Shown here piece by piece: positions 10,576-22,394 of a stretch of DNA of 64,000 nt; positions within the stretch are counted from its first letter, which is position 1; every line of letters begins with the position of its first letter. The position numbers were made by a program, and so were the translations under genes. Source of the DNA: Scalesia atractyloides (lineage: Eukaryota; Streptophyta; Magnoliopsida; Asterales; Asteraceae); the NCBI GenBank assembly GCA_947069175.1, contig CAMTDV010000017.1, positions 47,935,137 to 47,999,136 on the forward strand, given 5' to 3'. The notes beneath the pieces are model-generated. The model saw nothing but the letters and a program-made list of their open reading frames with translations, did not search any database and was not told the origin of the DNA.

Positions 10576-12118
10576 TGTGTCACTCCGATAATTTTCTTAT
10601 TTGTAATACATTTTTAATAAGTTTATTACTATTTAGTTCTGAATTTTTTTAAGTTAGTAGCACCTGTTGGTTACACATGTCTAGCAAATAATATGTTTAA
10701 CATTAAAATTATCTAAGTAATTTGAGAAACAATTAATGCAATAAAATAACACACGAATAAGAAAAGATCAATTTTAAATATAAAAGTTCATCTACCTTAA
10801 TTTTGTTCAAAACCATTATAGTGGTTTATTTTTTAGAATATTATAATAATAATTTTATTTATAAAATTTTATCTTTTACATATATAATATATAATTTGCG
10901 ATACTTACATTTATGAACTAATACTTAAATGTTTGAAAAAACATGCGTCTATTATTAACTTTTTGTTGTTTATAAGATAACTAAAAACGTTATAACATAA
11001 TTCAAAACTTGTGTATATTTATATTTTAAGATGTTTAGCATACGGTGACGTCACAAACCGATCTGACTCAGACTAAAAAACATCGGTAGTGGTATCGGTA
11101 TCATATAGGAATAGTTATCGATTTTTATCTTTTATGGTATTTGATCGGTGTACAATGGTTGCTATAAAGACTGTCGATGTACCAATACTGTAATAAACTA
11201 AATCGTACCGACTAAATTCCCGCCACAACACACATGAGAATTCTGCTCGTTTTAATTATAAAACGGATACAATTTAGATCATTCATATTCATCCAAGGTT
11301 TAGAGGTAAATAATATATGTTTTACAATTGACTAACCAAACATAAAAAAATTTCTTTTTCGTCTTTCTTATAAGTGTGTATATATATATAAAGAAAAAAA
11401 ATATAAGATGCAATTTATTTTTACTTTATTTTGGCTATATTTCGCTATTAATTTTATTGAAAACCACATTATATTTAATATCGACAAATATTTTCTTTTT
11501 GTCATAAATCGGTTTAAAAGATATTCTTTTTAACATCAGTCAGCTTAAAAAAATATATATGTCGAAACCCATACATAAAAAGTCAATAAAAGTCATATAA
11601 CCATGACTCTGCAAGGTTGTCTTAGATTATCAACTATTTTTTTTAATGTTATAGACTTACGTTATATTGCATTCGCAAGCATCTAGAAATATCCCCTATG
11701 CCAATAATAAGTTTAAAAAACAACTTTACAAAGAATTTTAAATTAAGTTTATTGTATGATCTATTTTCATATCGTTAACACTCCAACCTATTTAACCTAT
11801 ATATCAGTTAAAAAGGATTTCTAAATCATATTATTAGACTCTGGGTGTATAGGAGGGTAAATGGGTAATCCTCAAAAGATGATCTGTTATATAGACGTCC
11901 ACATCAATGAATTAACAGGTGTGAGAATAAGCCTAAAGGAGATGGACATAAGGTGTGAGAGAAGGACAGTGAACGTCCTCATACCCACCAGTCTTACTTT
12001 AGCATTTAACAGTCTGATATGTTATTATAACTTTTAATTTCTTTTTTATTATATTTTCTAAATTTGATATTTTATAATAAAATATGGCACTTACAACAAA
12101 ATTGGATTTTATTTTGAA
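10576..12118. other. AT-rich sequence without gene
   Basis: No credible ORF. A TCGGT-rich patch at 11,050-11,220 (TATCGGTATC and variants) and a block at 11,840-12,000 with repeated GTGTGAGA look like old short element remains, but no paired termini could be fixed. Confidence 0.5.
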
Positions 12119-12150
12119 CTAGTATTAAGGCCCTATGCGTTGCGGTAGGG
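12119..12150 (-). mobile_element. Helitron-like 3' terminus
   Basis: The minus strand carries CCCTACCGCAACGCATAGGG, a 5-bp stem with a 10-base loop, followed by CTTAATACTAG and then T: a hairpin plus CTRR end. It resembles the ends at 10,547 and 41,166. Confidence 0.5.
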
Positions 12151-12339
12151 GCGTAAAATCGTAACAAATAGCATCAATGCCACACCACCGTCAGCAACCA
12201 TTAACATTAAAGTTGGGGTGTGTTAATGTGAAGAAATTTCACCGAAACGTAAAATATAAAAAATAATAACTAAGTCCATTTAGGACCTGCATGTTGCGGC
12301 GAACCCGTCAAGCGGGAAAAAATAGACGACGTAAAAATA

Positions 12340-13018
12340 TTGAACCATATAAGAATTCGATTATCAAGAATTCATTTCGATTATAAGAATTCGAATTCGA
12401 TTCAATTCGAGTCAAGTAAATCGAATACGAATTTATGATTTCAAATTTGATTCGATTCGAAATTCGAATAAAAATTATACATCTTTATTTATTATTTTTA
12501 TACATAATAACTTTTATTGGGCTATACTATAACTTATTTCAAAATTTATTCTAAGTATTAAAATTATCCATTACCAAACCCACTACATGGCCCATAACTA
12601 AAACCTAAGTAACAAATCTATCAATAGATTTCTAACTCTAAAAACACTAACTTGTAATGTGGAGTGGTTATTCCCGAATTCTTGTTTTGAAATTTAGACT
12701 TATGGTATTTTATTTAAAACTTTTTAATGTGATATCGTCTTTTATGGCTGCTTTAAAATTTTTATATCATTTTGATAGTTTTGTTATATGTTTTAAAAGA
12801 ATCTGAATGAAATCGAAATTTATTCGAATTCGAAATTTTAATCGAATACGAATTGAATACAAATTAGGTTTTTTATTTGAATACGAATTCGAATTGAATT
12901 GAGTAGGTTTTAATCGAATACGAATCGAATTCGAATTCAGGGAAAAATAAAAATTATTCGAATAATTCGATTCGAATAATTCAAAAATTTGATAATCGAT
13001 TCGATGAACACCCCTAGT
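12340..13018. mobile_element. ATTCGAAT-rich palindromic element
   Basis: Two blocks (about 12,350-12,470 and 12,790-13,010) are built from overlapping GAATTCGAAT-type palindromes, separated by ordinary AT-rich sequence. The right end reads GATGAACACCCCTAG, whose complement CTAGGGGTGTTCATC resembles a hAT-type terminus. The left terminus is not clear. Non-coding. Confidence 0.5.
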
Positions 13019-13649
13019 TTTTAGGCAAAATCTTTAGAATTATTTTTAGAGTTAAATGCCCGGGTAGTCCCTGTGGTTTGACCTTTTTTCACCTTTAGTC
13101 CCTAACTTTTTAAAATTACCTCTATAGTCCCCAACTTTTCAATTTTCGTTCTCGGATAGTCCTTGGCGTGAATGGGTTAATTTTCTCAGTAAGTTGGTGT
13201 GTAAAGACTATAATGCCCTTAAGTAACACAAAATGAATTAAATAAGTATTATATAAAATACCAGCCACATCTCTCTCTACTCTCTCCCTTTCTCTCTCTA
13301 CTCTCTCTCCTTTGAAAAACCTCACCTCCACCTTCACAGCCGCCATCAACTCTTCACAACCACCACCATTAATCATGTTCAACAGATCTCAAACAAATTG
13401 AAACAAGCCTTAAATCCTTCACATGTAACCAAATCAGAATAACCAAATCAACACTGCCACGGTGCGGCGATGACGGAGGTGATTGCATCAGTGGGTCTGG
13501 GGTGTGATCATTGAAAGGGGGTTGTCGGAAGTTGATGCCGGGGGTGATGGTGGTGGTGCTGAGTTTGCCAGAAAAAGTGGCTGGTGGAGGATTCTCTGGT
13601 GGATGGTGGTTTTGACGGAGGTGGAGGATTCTCCAGTGGATTCTCCATG

Positions 13650-14012
13650 TGTAGGGCCGATTCCTTCCTTGCAAAGGTACCTAATTTGTATCTAATCCAT
13701 AGTTTGCTGAATTAGTTAATGAATTAGTGACAATAACACTTGAAATATTGTTTAAACGTCAGTTTTATTAAGTTCAATCTATACATTCAAGTTCCAGACC
13801 GACATAGCTTCGCCGTCACAAATGCAAAACTGTTACAATGAAAGTTCTAGGCTTAGCTATTTATAGACAAGCTTACTTCGCACTAACAAGCACTGGGCAG
13901 TTCGTGCGAAGTGGCCTTCCCAACTACATAACTTTACAACTTGATAAACATTCTAGCCTATACATTAAAGGACTAGACCTAAGACGTAGACATTAGACAT
14001 TGTGCTTCAACA
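13650..14012 (-). repeat. E2 3' LTR
   Basis: 363 bp, ending TGTAGG on the left and TTCAACA on the right in plus orientation. It matches the copy at 40,014 throughout but has only one full palindrome box (CAGTTCGTGCGAAGTG, 13,898-13,913), where the 5' copy has three. A minus-strand TATA (GTCTATAAATAGC) lies at about 13,856-13,868, just downstream of the box. Confidence 0.93.
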
Positions 14013-14025
14013 GACTCCCCCTTGG
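14013..14025 (-). promoter_or_regulatory. E2 polypurine tract
   Basis: The minus strand reads CCAAGGGGGAGTC immediately before the 3' LTR. It would prime plus-strand DNA synthesis. The same tract is found in E3 and E4. Confidence 0.9.
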
Positions 14026-14089
14026 ATGTTATCGCAGTCTTGGTCCGTCTTCAAGATCTTCTGTCTTCAAAATTTTGACATTCAGCGCC

Positions 14090-15221
14090 GAAGAAGTGTT
14101 TGTAAGGCTTTTTCCTCCTCTCCTGCTTTGGAATTGGCGTTTGGTCTGTAGGAGGTGCCCACTAGATAAACTGAAATCTTCTCAGACGTGCTTCTCTTCC
14201 AAGCTCGTCAATCCTTTCCAATCTTGCTTCCTCTTTCAGAAACTCTTCACGTTCAGTTCTCTCCACTTAGATTCCCACATACGACCTGAATTAATACCAT
14301 GCGCATAACATACATTGGTTACGCCCTGGTACTGTTTTGCTTGAACTTCCTCGCGCTTGCTAACGAAACCTTTCAAACCCTCCAACGCTTCATTCTCGTC
14401 GCCACTAGTATCTTTTCTCCATTTTCCCTCAGGCGGTGCCACATAATAATTATCAGCGATAACTCCAAAGATTGGTTTTGCAGTCGGCTCTGTATCTTGA
14501 CACAAATACTGATCTAAGCGTTGTAAAGTATCATCATCCATGTGTTGCAAGTACACAATATCGTCATCCACTTTCTTCAAGTTCTTGAATTTATCATCCA
14601 ATAACATCTGAACAAATCTTGGATATTGGAGGTTCTTGTCGCTCTTTGCCTCTGCATTCTTCGCCATATAGTGAAAGATAATATGAGAGAAGTTGAATGG
14701 CAGGTTCAGAATCAGTGTTGTAGCCATGCACATCTGATAGTTTTGCATATCATCGAATCCTCCTTTCTGTGGCTCATCGCATGTATAAACGAAGGCATAA
14801 AGAACTTGTAAGGTCGACTGAGAAATCCCTTCTTCCAAGTAGTGTTGTTGACATGACCACGATACCCCATCCGGTAGAAACAACCCTTCACTAATCGTTC
14901 TGGAAATCCAGTAGGGTCTGAGGCATTGTTGTTAAATTCCAATACTCTTCGAACATCGTCCTCTGTAATATTGACCTCAAAGTCTTCATTATCTATCTTT
15001 ACAGCAGAATATAATGTCTTTTCATCCTCGTTGTACTTTGCGGCGTTCCAGAAAGATTTGATATGAGATCGATATGCAATGTGTTTGTCTATACGAGCCA
15101 TTGTAATCTGAATCCGCTTCATAAAATCCAGAATATCAGTAAATGGTGCTAGCCTCGGATATTTCTTCTTATCCAACACGCAACATATGTTGTGAAACTT
15201 TGAGAGGTTTGATTTATTTTC
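14090..15221 (-). pseudogene. E2 additional ORF (aORF), internally deleted
   Basis: Homologous to the E3 and E4 aORFs. The N-terminal part is kept: KFHNICCVLDKKKYP, YRSHIKSFWNAA and CFYRMGYRGH, then after a frameshift near 14,850 MCMATTLILNLPFNFSHIIF and YPRFVQMLLDD. After KWRKDTSGDENEA the frame jumps straight to KREEVQAKQYQG, a segment that in E3 lies about 2.6 kb further on. The low-complexity part, coiled coil, acidic part and most of the C-terminal domain are therefore missing. The end (TDQTPIPKQ, then KPYKHFFG) is reached in another frame near 14,090. I see no signal peptide or membrane segment. Function unknown. Confidence 0.8.
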
Positions 15222-15250
15222 CTGCACGACAAATATCACAACACTTAGCA
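15222..15250 (-). promoter_or_regulatory. Candidate 3' splice site at the E2 aORF
   Basis: The minus strand reads GCTAAGTG about 20 nt before TTTGTCGTGCAG, after which homology with the E3 aORF begins. E3 has the same arrangement (30,111-30,138): a TAAGTG branch-like motif, a T-rich tract and CAG at the same codon. The intron would remove an LTR-proximal leader or the gag-pol region. Confidence 0.5.
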
Positions 15251-15298
15251 AATTTTCATGAATTCAAGATGCAATTCGTACGAATTGGTCTTATCAGT

Positions 15299-18200
15299 TG
15301 TAACACCCCGAAAACGAGTTTGGTAGTCAAACCATGTTAATATTAATGAACGGGTGAAATACCATTAGTGGTAAAAATGAACCCTGTAAATATTAGGATT
15401 TAAATAAATAATCCTAATAATAATTAAAAAGAAGAACAAACGCTTCGAGAAGACAAAGTTTATAAGAGGCCCAAGTTAACGGGGCTTAAAATAAAACGGG
15501 CTACAACTCCCTGAACCCACTAAGTTAACTAGGAATAATTAACTTAGCTAATAATGTGTAATTACGTGATAAACTATGAGTTATAACTCCTTTTGATCAA
15601 AATGAAACATGAGGGACTAATATGGCCAAGTGGTGAATTAGTTTTAATAAAAACATAAATTAAACACAACACATACATTAAGTGTATGTGTGTGTGCGTA
15701 CGACCAGGAGAAAGAAACAAGGGGTGAAACCCTTAAGGAGGAATTGGACCCCAAATTCGTGCATGAACATAAATTCATGATCATCTAAGCTAGGAGATCA
15801 AAACGTATGTCAAATTTTGTAATTTGGTGATATCTTGAAATCTTGATAAACACTCATAATTGAAATTCATGCTTGAATGTTGAATGTATGAGTGTTGCTA
15901 TGTTGAAACCATGACTAGGAGTAAACCCTAGTTGAAAGTTTGATGATTTAGTGTTGAAAACTATGAAATTGATGAACATCCATATATGTGCTAAGTGGGT
16001 TTTTATGTCATTGTGATGAACACATGATTTTGTATGTTTAGTTATGAGAAAACTGAAGTTATGATGCAAGATAGTGATATTGATCATGAATACTAGACCA
16101 AGGGATTGATTTTGATAATATAAACTTGGTTAAAAGTTAGTAATGAACTAGAGAAAAGTAGTATAAAAATCTTGCCCGCAAGGTGTTTGTTAAAATGCCT
16201 AAACAAATGTTGATATGTAGAAATTACGAAAGAAACAAGTAATTGGCTAATTTGATTAATTACGTGTGATATGGAATAATACGGGTTCTAAAAAGGATGT
16301 TGATTGAACCTAATTGTGCATAAATATAAGTAAATAGGCGATTAACTTTTTAAATGGTCAAACCGACCTATGATAGAATTCAATAAGTAAAACTGGTATA
16401 AAGGTTCATAAGGTGTGAAGGTCATGATCTACAATGACTAATCTAACCACCCTGTGAATATTATATGATAGTTTGACGCTTGACAAGCTAGGTGGAAGCT
16501 TGGGAAGGAAGCGGGTCAAACGAATCAAGTATGAAGGAAAAAACGTAACTTGGATGCAAGGTAAGTGAAGCTTACACCCTTTTATAAAATACCTACTTGT
16601 GCGTATTGGATTTGAATAAGGTTAATTTCGTAATAGAAATATGATGTTCCGACGTGAAATAATATGAGTCGGAACAAGTGAAAATGGTGGGAAACCATAA
16701 TTTATGGTAAAAAGGGTAAAACGGTAAATTAGTCACGTGATGAAGAACAAACAAGGAATTTTAGAACATACGTTGTGGTATAAACCGTGATGGGTAAAAG
16801 TGGTAAAATATTAATCCGAACATGAGTTGACGGATAGATAAAAAAAAGATTTGAAAAGACATCACATGGCGTAAGTCAGAACGAGTCAAACAAAATAAGA
16901 AATGACTTTTGAGAAATATGAACTCACGGAGTAGACCAGAATAGGTTAAAGAGGTGAGATGGTAATTAAATACCATCTCAAAAGATAAATGGCTATCTCA
17001 ACTAAACGGGTCAAATGGTGTTAACACCATTTGACAATAATTGATGATCGCTTGTTTAGTTTTGTGATCACAGGGAAATAAGATATGGTTCGCGTTACTA
17101 TTATCTAGTAATTAATAGTGAAAGGTATTTAAACGGGTCAATGCTATGACCCGAACCAGGTATGCGTAAGTAAGATTATAGTTAAACATGCGATTTTGGT
17201 CAAATAGTTCATTAAAAGTCCTTCGTTGTAAAAGGAGGGACTAAAGATGACCAAAATGCCCTTGATCGACAAATCAAGCAAACGACCCTTATGGGTTGTT
17301 TAGAAATAAGTCGTTTGATCAAGTAAATACTTAGGATAAGTATAAAAGCGAAGGGTATGATTCTTGTGAGTCAAATGCCTTAAAATGCGTCTTGTCGTAA
17401 AATAGTAATCCGAGGGATGAAACTCGATACAAATAGTTACCACATTAAAAATCCACCACAATTATAGTTGTCGTGGAAGATTATTTGATAAGAAATGTGG
17501 TAATATAATGCTAGAAGTGAATGAAAATGAATTATGCGGAAAAGTGCTCAAATATCCTTAACGGGTCAAAATAAGCATCTAAGTAAAAACGGGTTTAAAA
17601 ATGTATATGAACTCGTGAATCGAACCTAGTATGATAGATAACATAGAAATTATGAGGTTTATGAAGGGATCAAACAAACATGTTTGTTTGATAAATACAT
17701 GAACGGGTCAAAATTTAGTAAATATATAGTAAGCCGAAGGCTAAAAAATCTCAAATTTTGTTAATCCGGATGTCGGATTTAAACTCCATGTGATGGAGAA
17801 CTAAATTACGATTACGTAGGAAGAAACGGATCATAAACGGATAAGAAATGAGCAAGTTATGACCGTTTAAGTTAAAAATGGGTTGGTGGGAATATGCAGC
17901 TCCATTTCAAAAACTTTTTGCCGAAACTAGACCTTAGCGTCGCGCGACGGCCAAGGCTGATTATCGTTGCGTGCGGCGACGGACCAAAAAAGAGGTTAAG
18001 AATTGTTGTTTGTTGTTAGTTTTGACTTATGGGCTTATATAGACATGTTATAAACGTCATGTAAGTAAAACATTTCATGTTTTATGAAATGTAGGTTGCC
18101 TAGAATTATCGGATGACGATCAAGCTCGATAATGAACCGAACACAATCAAGTTTCAAGCTTCCGCATGATGATTCATCGTCATTTTAAACGACGAACTTA

Positions 18201-18790
18201 TAAATAAAATGTTGAAATGTTTTAAATTTCTAATTGTTTTAACAAACCCGCATTTTCAAATACACGTGCAATCGTAAATACACCTTTACACTCGAAATCA
18301 ATATGAAAATCGTATAAATAGGACATAGGGTCTTACAAGTTGGTAATCATAGCTTAAGGTTAAAGTGTAAAGTGTTCGGTTTGAGACTTGATTGCATAAT
18401 CTGGTAAGTTATAAGTATATTAACGGTCTGGCAAGTTAAAGTGTTGTAAACAACACGTAAGGCTATCGTGTATTCACACGTTACCCCAAATAAATTGGTA
18501 AAAGACCGGTATTGTTAACAAAAGTACGTGTGTTAATGCGTGTAGTAGAAAGCTTTGTATTATAGTACGGGCGCTCATTAATGTCAACATTACTAATGTT
18601 TGTAAATGTTTTAGTTGAAGGACGCTTGCATCTGAAGATGATGAGAGTTTAACGATTTACGGATATGATGAGGAACGGTCCGAAGTATGACAAGGAGAGC
18701 ATGCTCGCCAAGGACCTAAATCGCGTAAAAATCTCGAATAAGAGTAATGGCAAGGAAAGCCCGTTGGGGCAAGCATTACAGGTGCACGTT
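15299..18790 (+). mobile_element. Ty3/gypsy LTR plus leader, truncated, inside E2
   Basis: Starts TGTAACACCCCGAAAACGAG, a common plant gypsy LTR start, and the LTR ends GGGTCTTACA at 18,337, giving a 3.0-kb LTR without ORFs. A decayed primer site follows. The downstream 450 bp is the same leader found on the minus strand at about 58,560-58,998 (shared GTCCGAAGTATGAC, GAGAGCATGCTCGCCAAG and CAGGTGCAC). Homology ends near 18,790, where E2 resumes. No gag, pol or second LTR is present and I found no target duplication, so the insertion was shortened by deletion. Confidence 0.75.
18339..18352 (+). promoter_or_regulatory. Decayed gypsy primer binding site
   Basis: GTTGGTAATCATAGC lies right after the LTR end. 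It resembles TTGGTATCAGAGC with an inserted A and a G-to-T change. Confidence 0.6.
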
Positions 18791-19725
18791 TCAAATTTTA
18801 GATTTCAACCGTTAGTTTCTCTTAAATCTACGTTTTTATGTCCAAAGGTCCGAAATCACGGTCCAACACAGTTCAAATCGGGAAATCTACCTTGCCCATT
18901 GAATAGAGACTGCAAATCACCCTATCAATATGAATTTTGGCAGCACTTCGTTACTTGGATTGCAATTTAGGTTCACTTTGCACTAGTTTCTCTCAACTCT
19001 CACAGTAATAGACAAATGGCAGTTCGGATGAAATGGTTTATATATAGGGAGTAACTGGCACTTCATACGAATTGGAGTTCCAACCTTTGAAACTCCCAGT
19101 TCGTACGAACTGATATTTCAGTTTCAAATCCTCCAAACACCACTTCGTGCGAATTGAACCTTTATCATTTCAAATTTTCAAATCTTTATCATTTTAACCA
19201 GTTTTAGCAACCCACTCAGTTGACCAAGTCCAAGTTAATGACCTCGGTTAACTGATTTGTCAACCAAGTCCAAATTAATGACCTTGGTTGACCTTTTGAT
19301 GATCAAAGTGATGTTTTTAGCAGTGTTAAGTTTCAAATTAATGAACTTTTTATCGTTTCAAAGCATTTTATCAATTTGATTAACTCCCAACCCGTTGTCA
19401 CAAGATTTTCACCAGCATACAGCCTCTCTGGATTTTGAAGATCCGCTTTCCATCATCGGTAGTCGAAATTAAGATAGAAAAAATCTTTTTGTCTTTTCCA
19501 AAGTTCATGCTAAAATACACCGAAAATCTTTTTGGGTTTTAAGCAACGAAATGTAAAGCACTATGTACAAACATATTTACAGACATATTTTTTGTGAGTT
19601 TGTGTTAGAGGATCATATCAGTTTACTGAGACAAATCACCAGTACCGTTGACCTTTTAATTGACTTTAAGTTTCAAAACAAATTCACTTAGATTGTCAGT
19701 ATACTAATCCATTTAAACCTCACCA
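18791..19725 (-). promoter_or_regulatory. E2 spacer between pol and aORF: boxes plus TATA
   Basis: On the minus strand three palindrome boxes (CACTTCGTGCGAATTG 19,141-19,156; CAGTTCGTACGAACTG 19,097-19,112; CACTTCATACGAATTG 19,059-19,074) lie directly upstream of a TATA motif, CTATATATAAACC (19,036-19,048). A fourth box (CAATTCGTACGAATTG, 15,272-15,287) lies beside the aORF acceptor on the far side of the gypsy insertion. The segment at 19,190-19,300 matches E3 29,180-29,290 on the opposite strand. This mirrors the E3 spacer and suggests a second promoter for aORF. Confidence 0.6.
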
Positions 19726-20128
19726 TGTTGATGCATAATGTCTATTGTCTAGGTCTTGGATCGAGTCTGTATGTTTAGGGCTTGTGTATGTTTGATTTTG
19801 AAGTTTATTTAACTTGTATACACAAGTTCGGCCGAAGTTATAGTAAGCTGATAAAGTTCGGCCGAACTTGATCTAGCTAAGACTATCTTCGAGCGAACTT
19901 GTAGGTCTATATATAGGAAGTCATGGGTCTCTCATTGTAAGAACTTTGCGACACTGACAGCGAAGCTCTGTCTGTTTGGAAATTGAATGTATATGATTTG
20001 GACATGAATAAACAGACAATTTTAAATAGTAAACTTGTGTATTTGATTAACATGTCATATAATTTCCGCTTATATTGGACATTAGATACAAATTAGGTTC
20101 CTTGACATTGGAGGATCCGGTCCTAACA
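19726..20128 (+). repeat. E3 5' LTR
   Basis: Begins TGTTGATGCATAATG and ends CCTAACA. Three palindromic boxes (AAGTTCGGCCGAAGTT 19,824-19,839; AAGTTCGGCCGAACTTG 19,854-19,870; CTTCGAGCGAACTTG 19,887-19,901) end 4 bp before a TATA box, TCTATATATAGG (19,906-19,917). The first two contain CGGCCG, like the CGG-CCG repeated motif reported for Sirevirus LTRs. Confidence 0.95.
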
Positions 20129-20130
20129 CG

Positions 20131-20143
20131 TGGTATCAGAGCC
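20131..20143 (+). promoter_or_regulatory. E3 primer binding site
   Basis: TGGTATCAGAGCC, two bases after the LTR end, complementary to the initiator methionine tRNA 3' end. Confidence 0.95.
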
Positions 20144-20387
20144 ATGGATACCTAATTTGCTGAGATCTACACAAGACACTCTCTATTTCTACTCATTTCT
20201 ACCATTTTTCTTAACTTTTTCACAAAATTGATGAATTCATGGACAAAAATGGCTAAAAAGTGAACATGTCTTAGATAATCACCTAAATACAAACCCCTGA
20301 AAGTTTCAGAATCAAATTCAATCGAATTCATGTCGAAATTGTCAAAAAACCATGTTTTGTAACCAAACTTCACTGGAACTTATACCA

Positions 20388-20708
20388 TAAGTTCGCACGA
20401 ACTTATACCATAAGTTCGCTCGAACTTGATTAAAAATCATCAATTTCTGTTGATTTTAATCAACTTCGCCTGAACTTGTTTGATTTTTCAGTAATTTTTG
20501 ACTAAGTTCGACCGAACTTGTCAAGTCTTGTTGAAATTTAACATAAGTTCGCCCGAACTTGGAGAAAACTTGGAAATTTTTCAAAATTAAACATAAGTTC
20601 GCCCGAACTTGCTTTTCAAGTAAAAATTATGAAAAATTTCATACAAGTTCACCCGAACTTGTTGAAATTGAATCTGAAATCTGTTTTCTTCACAAGTTCG
20701 ACCGAACG
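20388..20708 (+). promoter_or_regulatory. Palindrome array in the E3 leader
   Basis: Eight imperfect palindromes of the form AAGTTCGNNCGAACTT in 320 bp, at 20,388, 20,411, 20,462, 20,504, 20,545, 20,595, 20,644 and 20,693. The central two bases vary (CA, CT, CC, AC) while the arms are conserved. The array ends 50 bp before the gag start codon. The spacing is irregular (18-55 bp), unlike a simple tandem repeat. Confidence 0.85.
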
Positions 20709-20757
20709 CTAATCTGTTTTCAAGTGTTTTTGAACATGTTTTTAGTTAAATCGTTTG

Positions 20758-22394
20758 ATGGTCGAGATGGATGATTATGCTTTTGCTTCAACAGTAGCTT
20801 CAACATCTAATGCAAATGCAAATGCTAATGCGGTAAACCAGATGAATCTGGACAACGAGATGGGAACTACTACAAAACCACCAAAGTTGATGAGCATGGA
20901 CGAGTTTGAAGGCTGGAAGGAAAAGTTTGTAAACTGGGTTCAAGCCAACCAATTTCACAGTTGGGTTGCAGTTGAAACTGGATACAAATGGCCGAAAGAT
21001 GAGCGTGGTCAAGATCTTGCTTTGATTAAGTTTACACCAGAACATAAAGATGCGTACATGGCAGAAAAGAAAATGATCAGTCTAATACAACAATCTCTAA
21101 AAGAAGACATCTTGATCTTGCTACCTGAATACGAGACGTCACAGATGCTATGGGATGCTCTTTGTGCTAAATATGTGGGAAGTGACGAGATGATTAAAAG
21201 CAAGAAGGCTTTAATCAAGAAAGAGTTTGACATTTTCACAATGATCAAAGGCGAAACCATGATACAAATGATCGATAGATATTGTCATTTGATGGTTCAG
21301 ATGCGAAGACACAATATTAAAAAAACTGATGAAGAGCAGATTGATAAGTTGGCAGATGCACTTCCTGAGGGAGAGTGGTCGACCTACTTGATGGTATTGA
21401 AGAATAGTCCGGGTTGGATGCATCTCAAGTTATCATCTTTCATTGACAAGTTAGAAGGACATGAAATGGAGTTGCCGAAAATGGCCAAATCGAAGAATGC
21501 TAATGTTGTGCAAGATGTTGGTGTGTACTACAAAGGAGGTGTTCAAGATATTCAAAGTCCGAAAATTCAAACGACATTTAGTGCGAATATGAATTCTTCG
21601 AATCATTCATCACAAAGTCAACAAAACACTCAATCATACCCGAGTATGATCAGAGTCATCCGAACACAGGATATTCAAGTGCTGGTTCAAATTCTCCATT
21701 CCAGAATCAACCGAATCAGAGAAATCATTCTAGTTCTAATCCGAATGTTTTTCAGTGCAACATTGCGGTTAATCTGAAGAATGTTTTCCTTGAGCAAGTG
21801 GCTAAACAACACATAGCGCTTCTTGCAACCGTACTCGAATCATACGAAAGTTTAGTTGCGGGGAAGATCGGAAATCCAGAAATGACGGCTGAGGACTACG
21901 ATCAGGTTGATGATGAAGAAATGGAACTAATGGATATCAAGTGGAGCTTGGATTCGATCATAAGAAGAGTCACGAATTTTGTCGCACTCACTGGAAGAGA
22001 CATTGGAAACTCGAGCAATAAGCTTGGATTTGACAAGTCTAAAGTTACATGCTTCAAGTGCAGACAAAAGGGGCATTTCAAACGCGAATGCACCAACCAA
22101 GAAGCAAGCGGCAACCAGAGTCCTTTCGGCAACAACAATGACTATTACAATAAAGTGTTGCAATACAAGCCATATCCAAAGAGAACTCAAGTTGAGGTTC
22201 AAGATAACTCTTCAAAGCCAATTGAACAAGCTCTAGTTGTGACTAATGAAGAAGAAGTCTTTGATTGGAATAAGTATATTGGAAAGAAGACTGGAGTTCC
22301 TTTGATGGCAGAGATTGTGGATGAATCAGAATCGATAGTTGATGATGCAGATCTGGAGAATGCGATCTTGGAAGAATATCTTCGAAGAACTTAG
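20758..22394 (+). pseudogene. E3 gag, capsid and first zinc knuckle
   Basis: Forms the particle and binds RNA in related elements. I chose the ATG at 20,758 or the one just after it; the product starts MVEMDDYAFASTVAST. The capsid region carries WKEKFVNWVQANQFHSW and LADALPEGEWSTYL. A frameshift near 21,640-21,780 moves the reading into the frame with LESYESLVAGKIGN and the CCHC knuckle CFKCRQKGHFKREC (about 22,050-22,091). The frame stops at 22,392, but homology continues in the same frame downstream, so that stop is a mutation. Confidence 0.9.

Noticed and set aside
13483..13695. ORF as a host gene exon
   Set aside because: It crosses the E2 LTR boundary at 13,650, so it cannot be one ancestral coding unit.
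18665..18970. ORF after the gypsy leader as gag
   Set aside because: It crosses the junction from gypsy leader to E2 spacer and has no Gag motif.
19824..20708. Palindrome boxes as heat-shock elements
   Set aside because: Heat-shock elements have TTC and GAA units with 2-bp gaps; here the gap within the box is four bases and the spacing between boxes is irregular.
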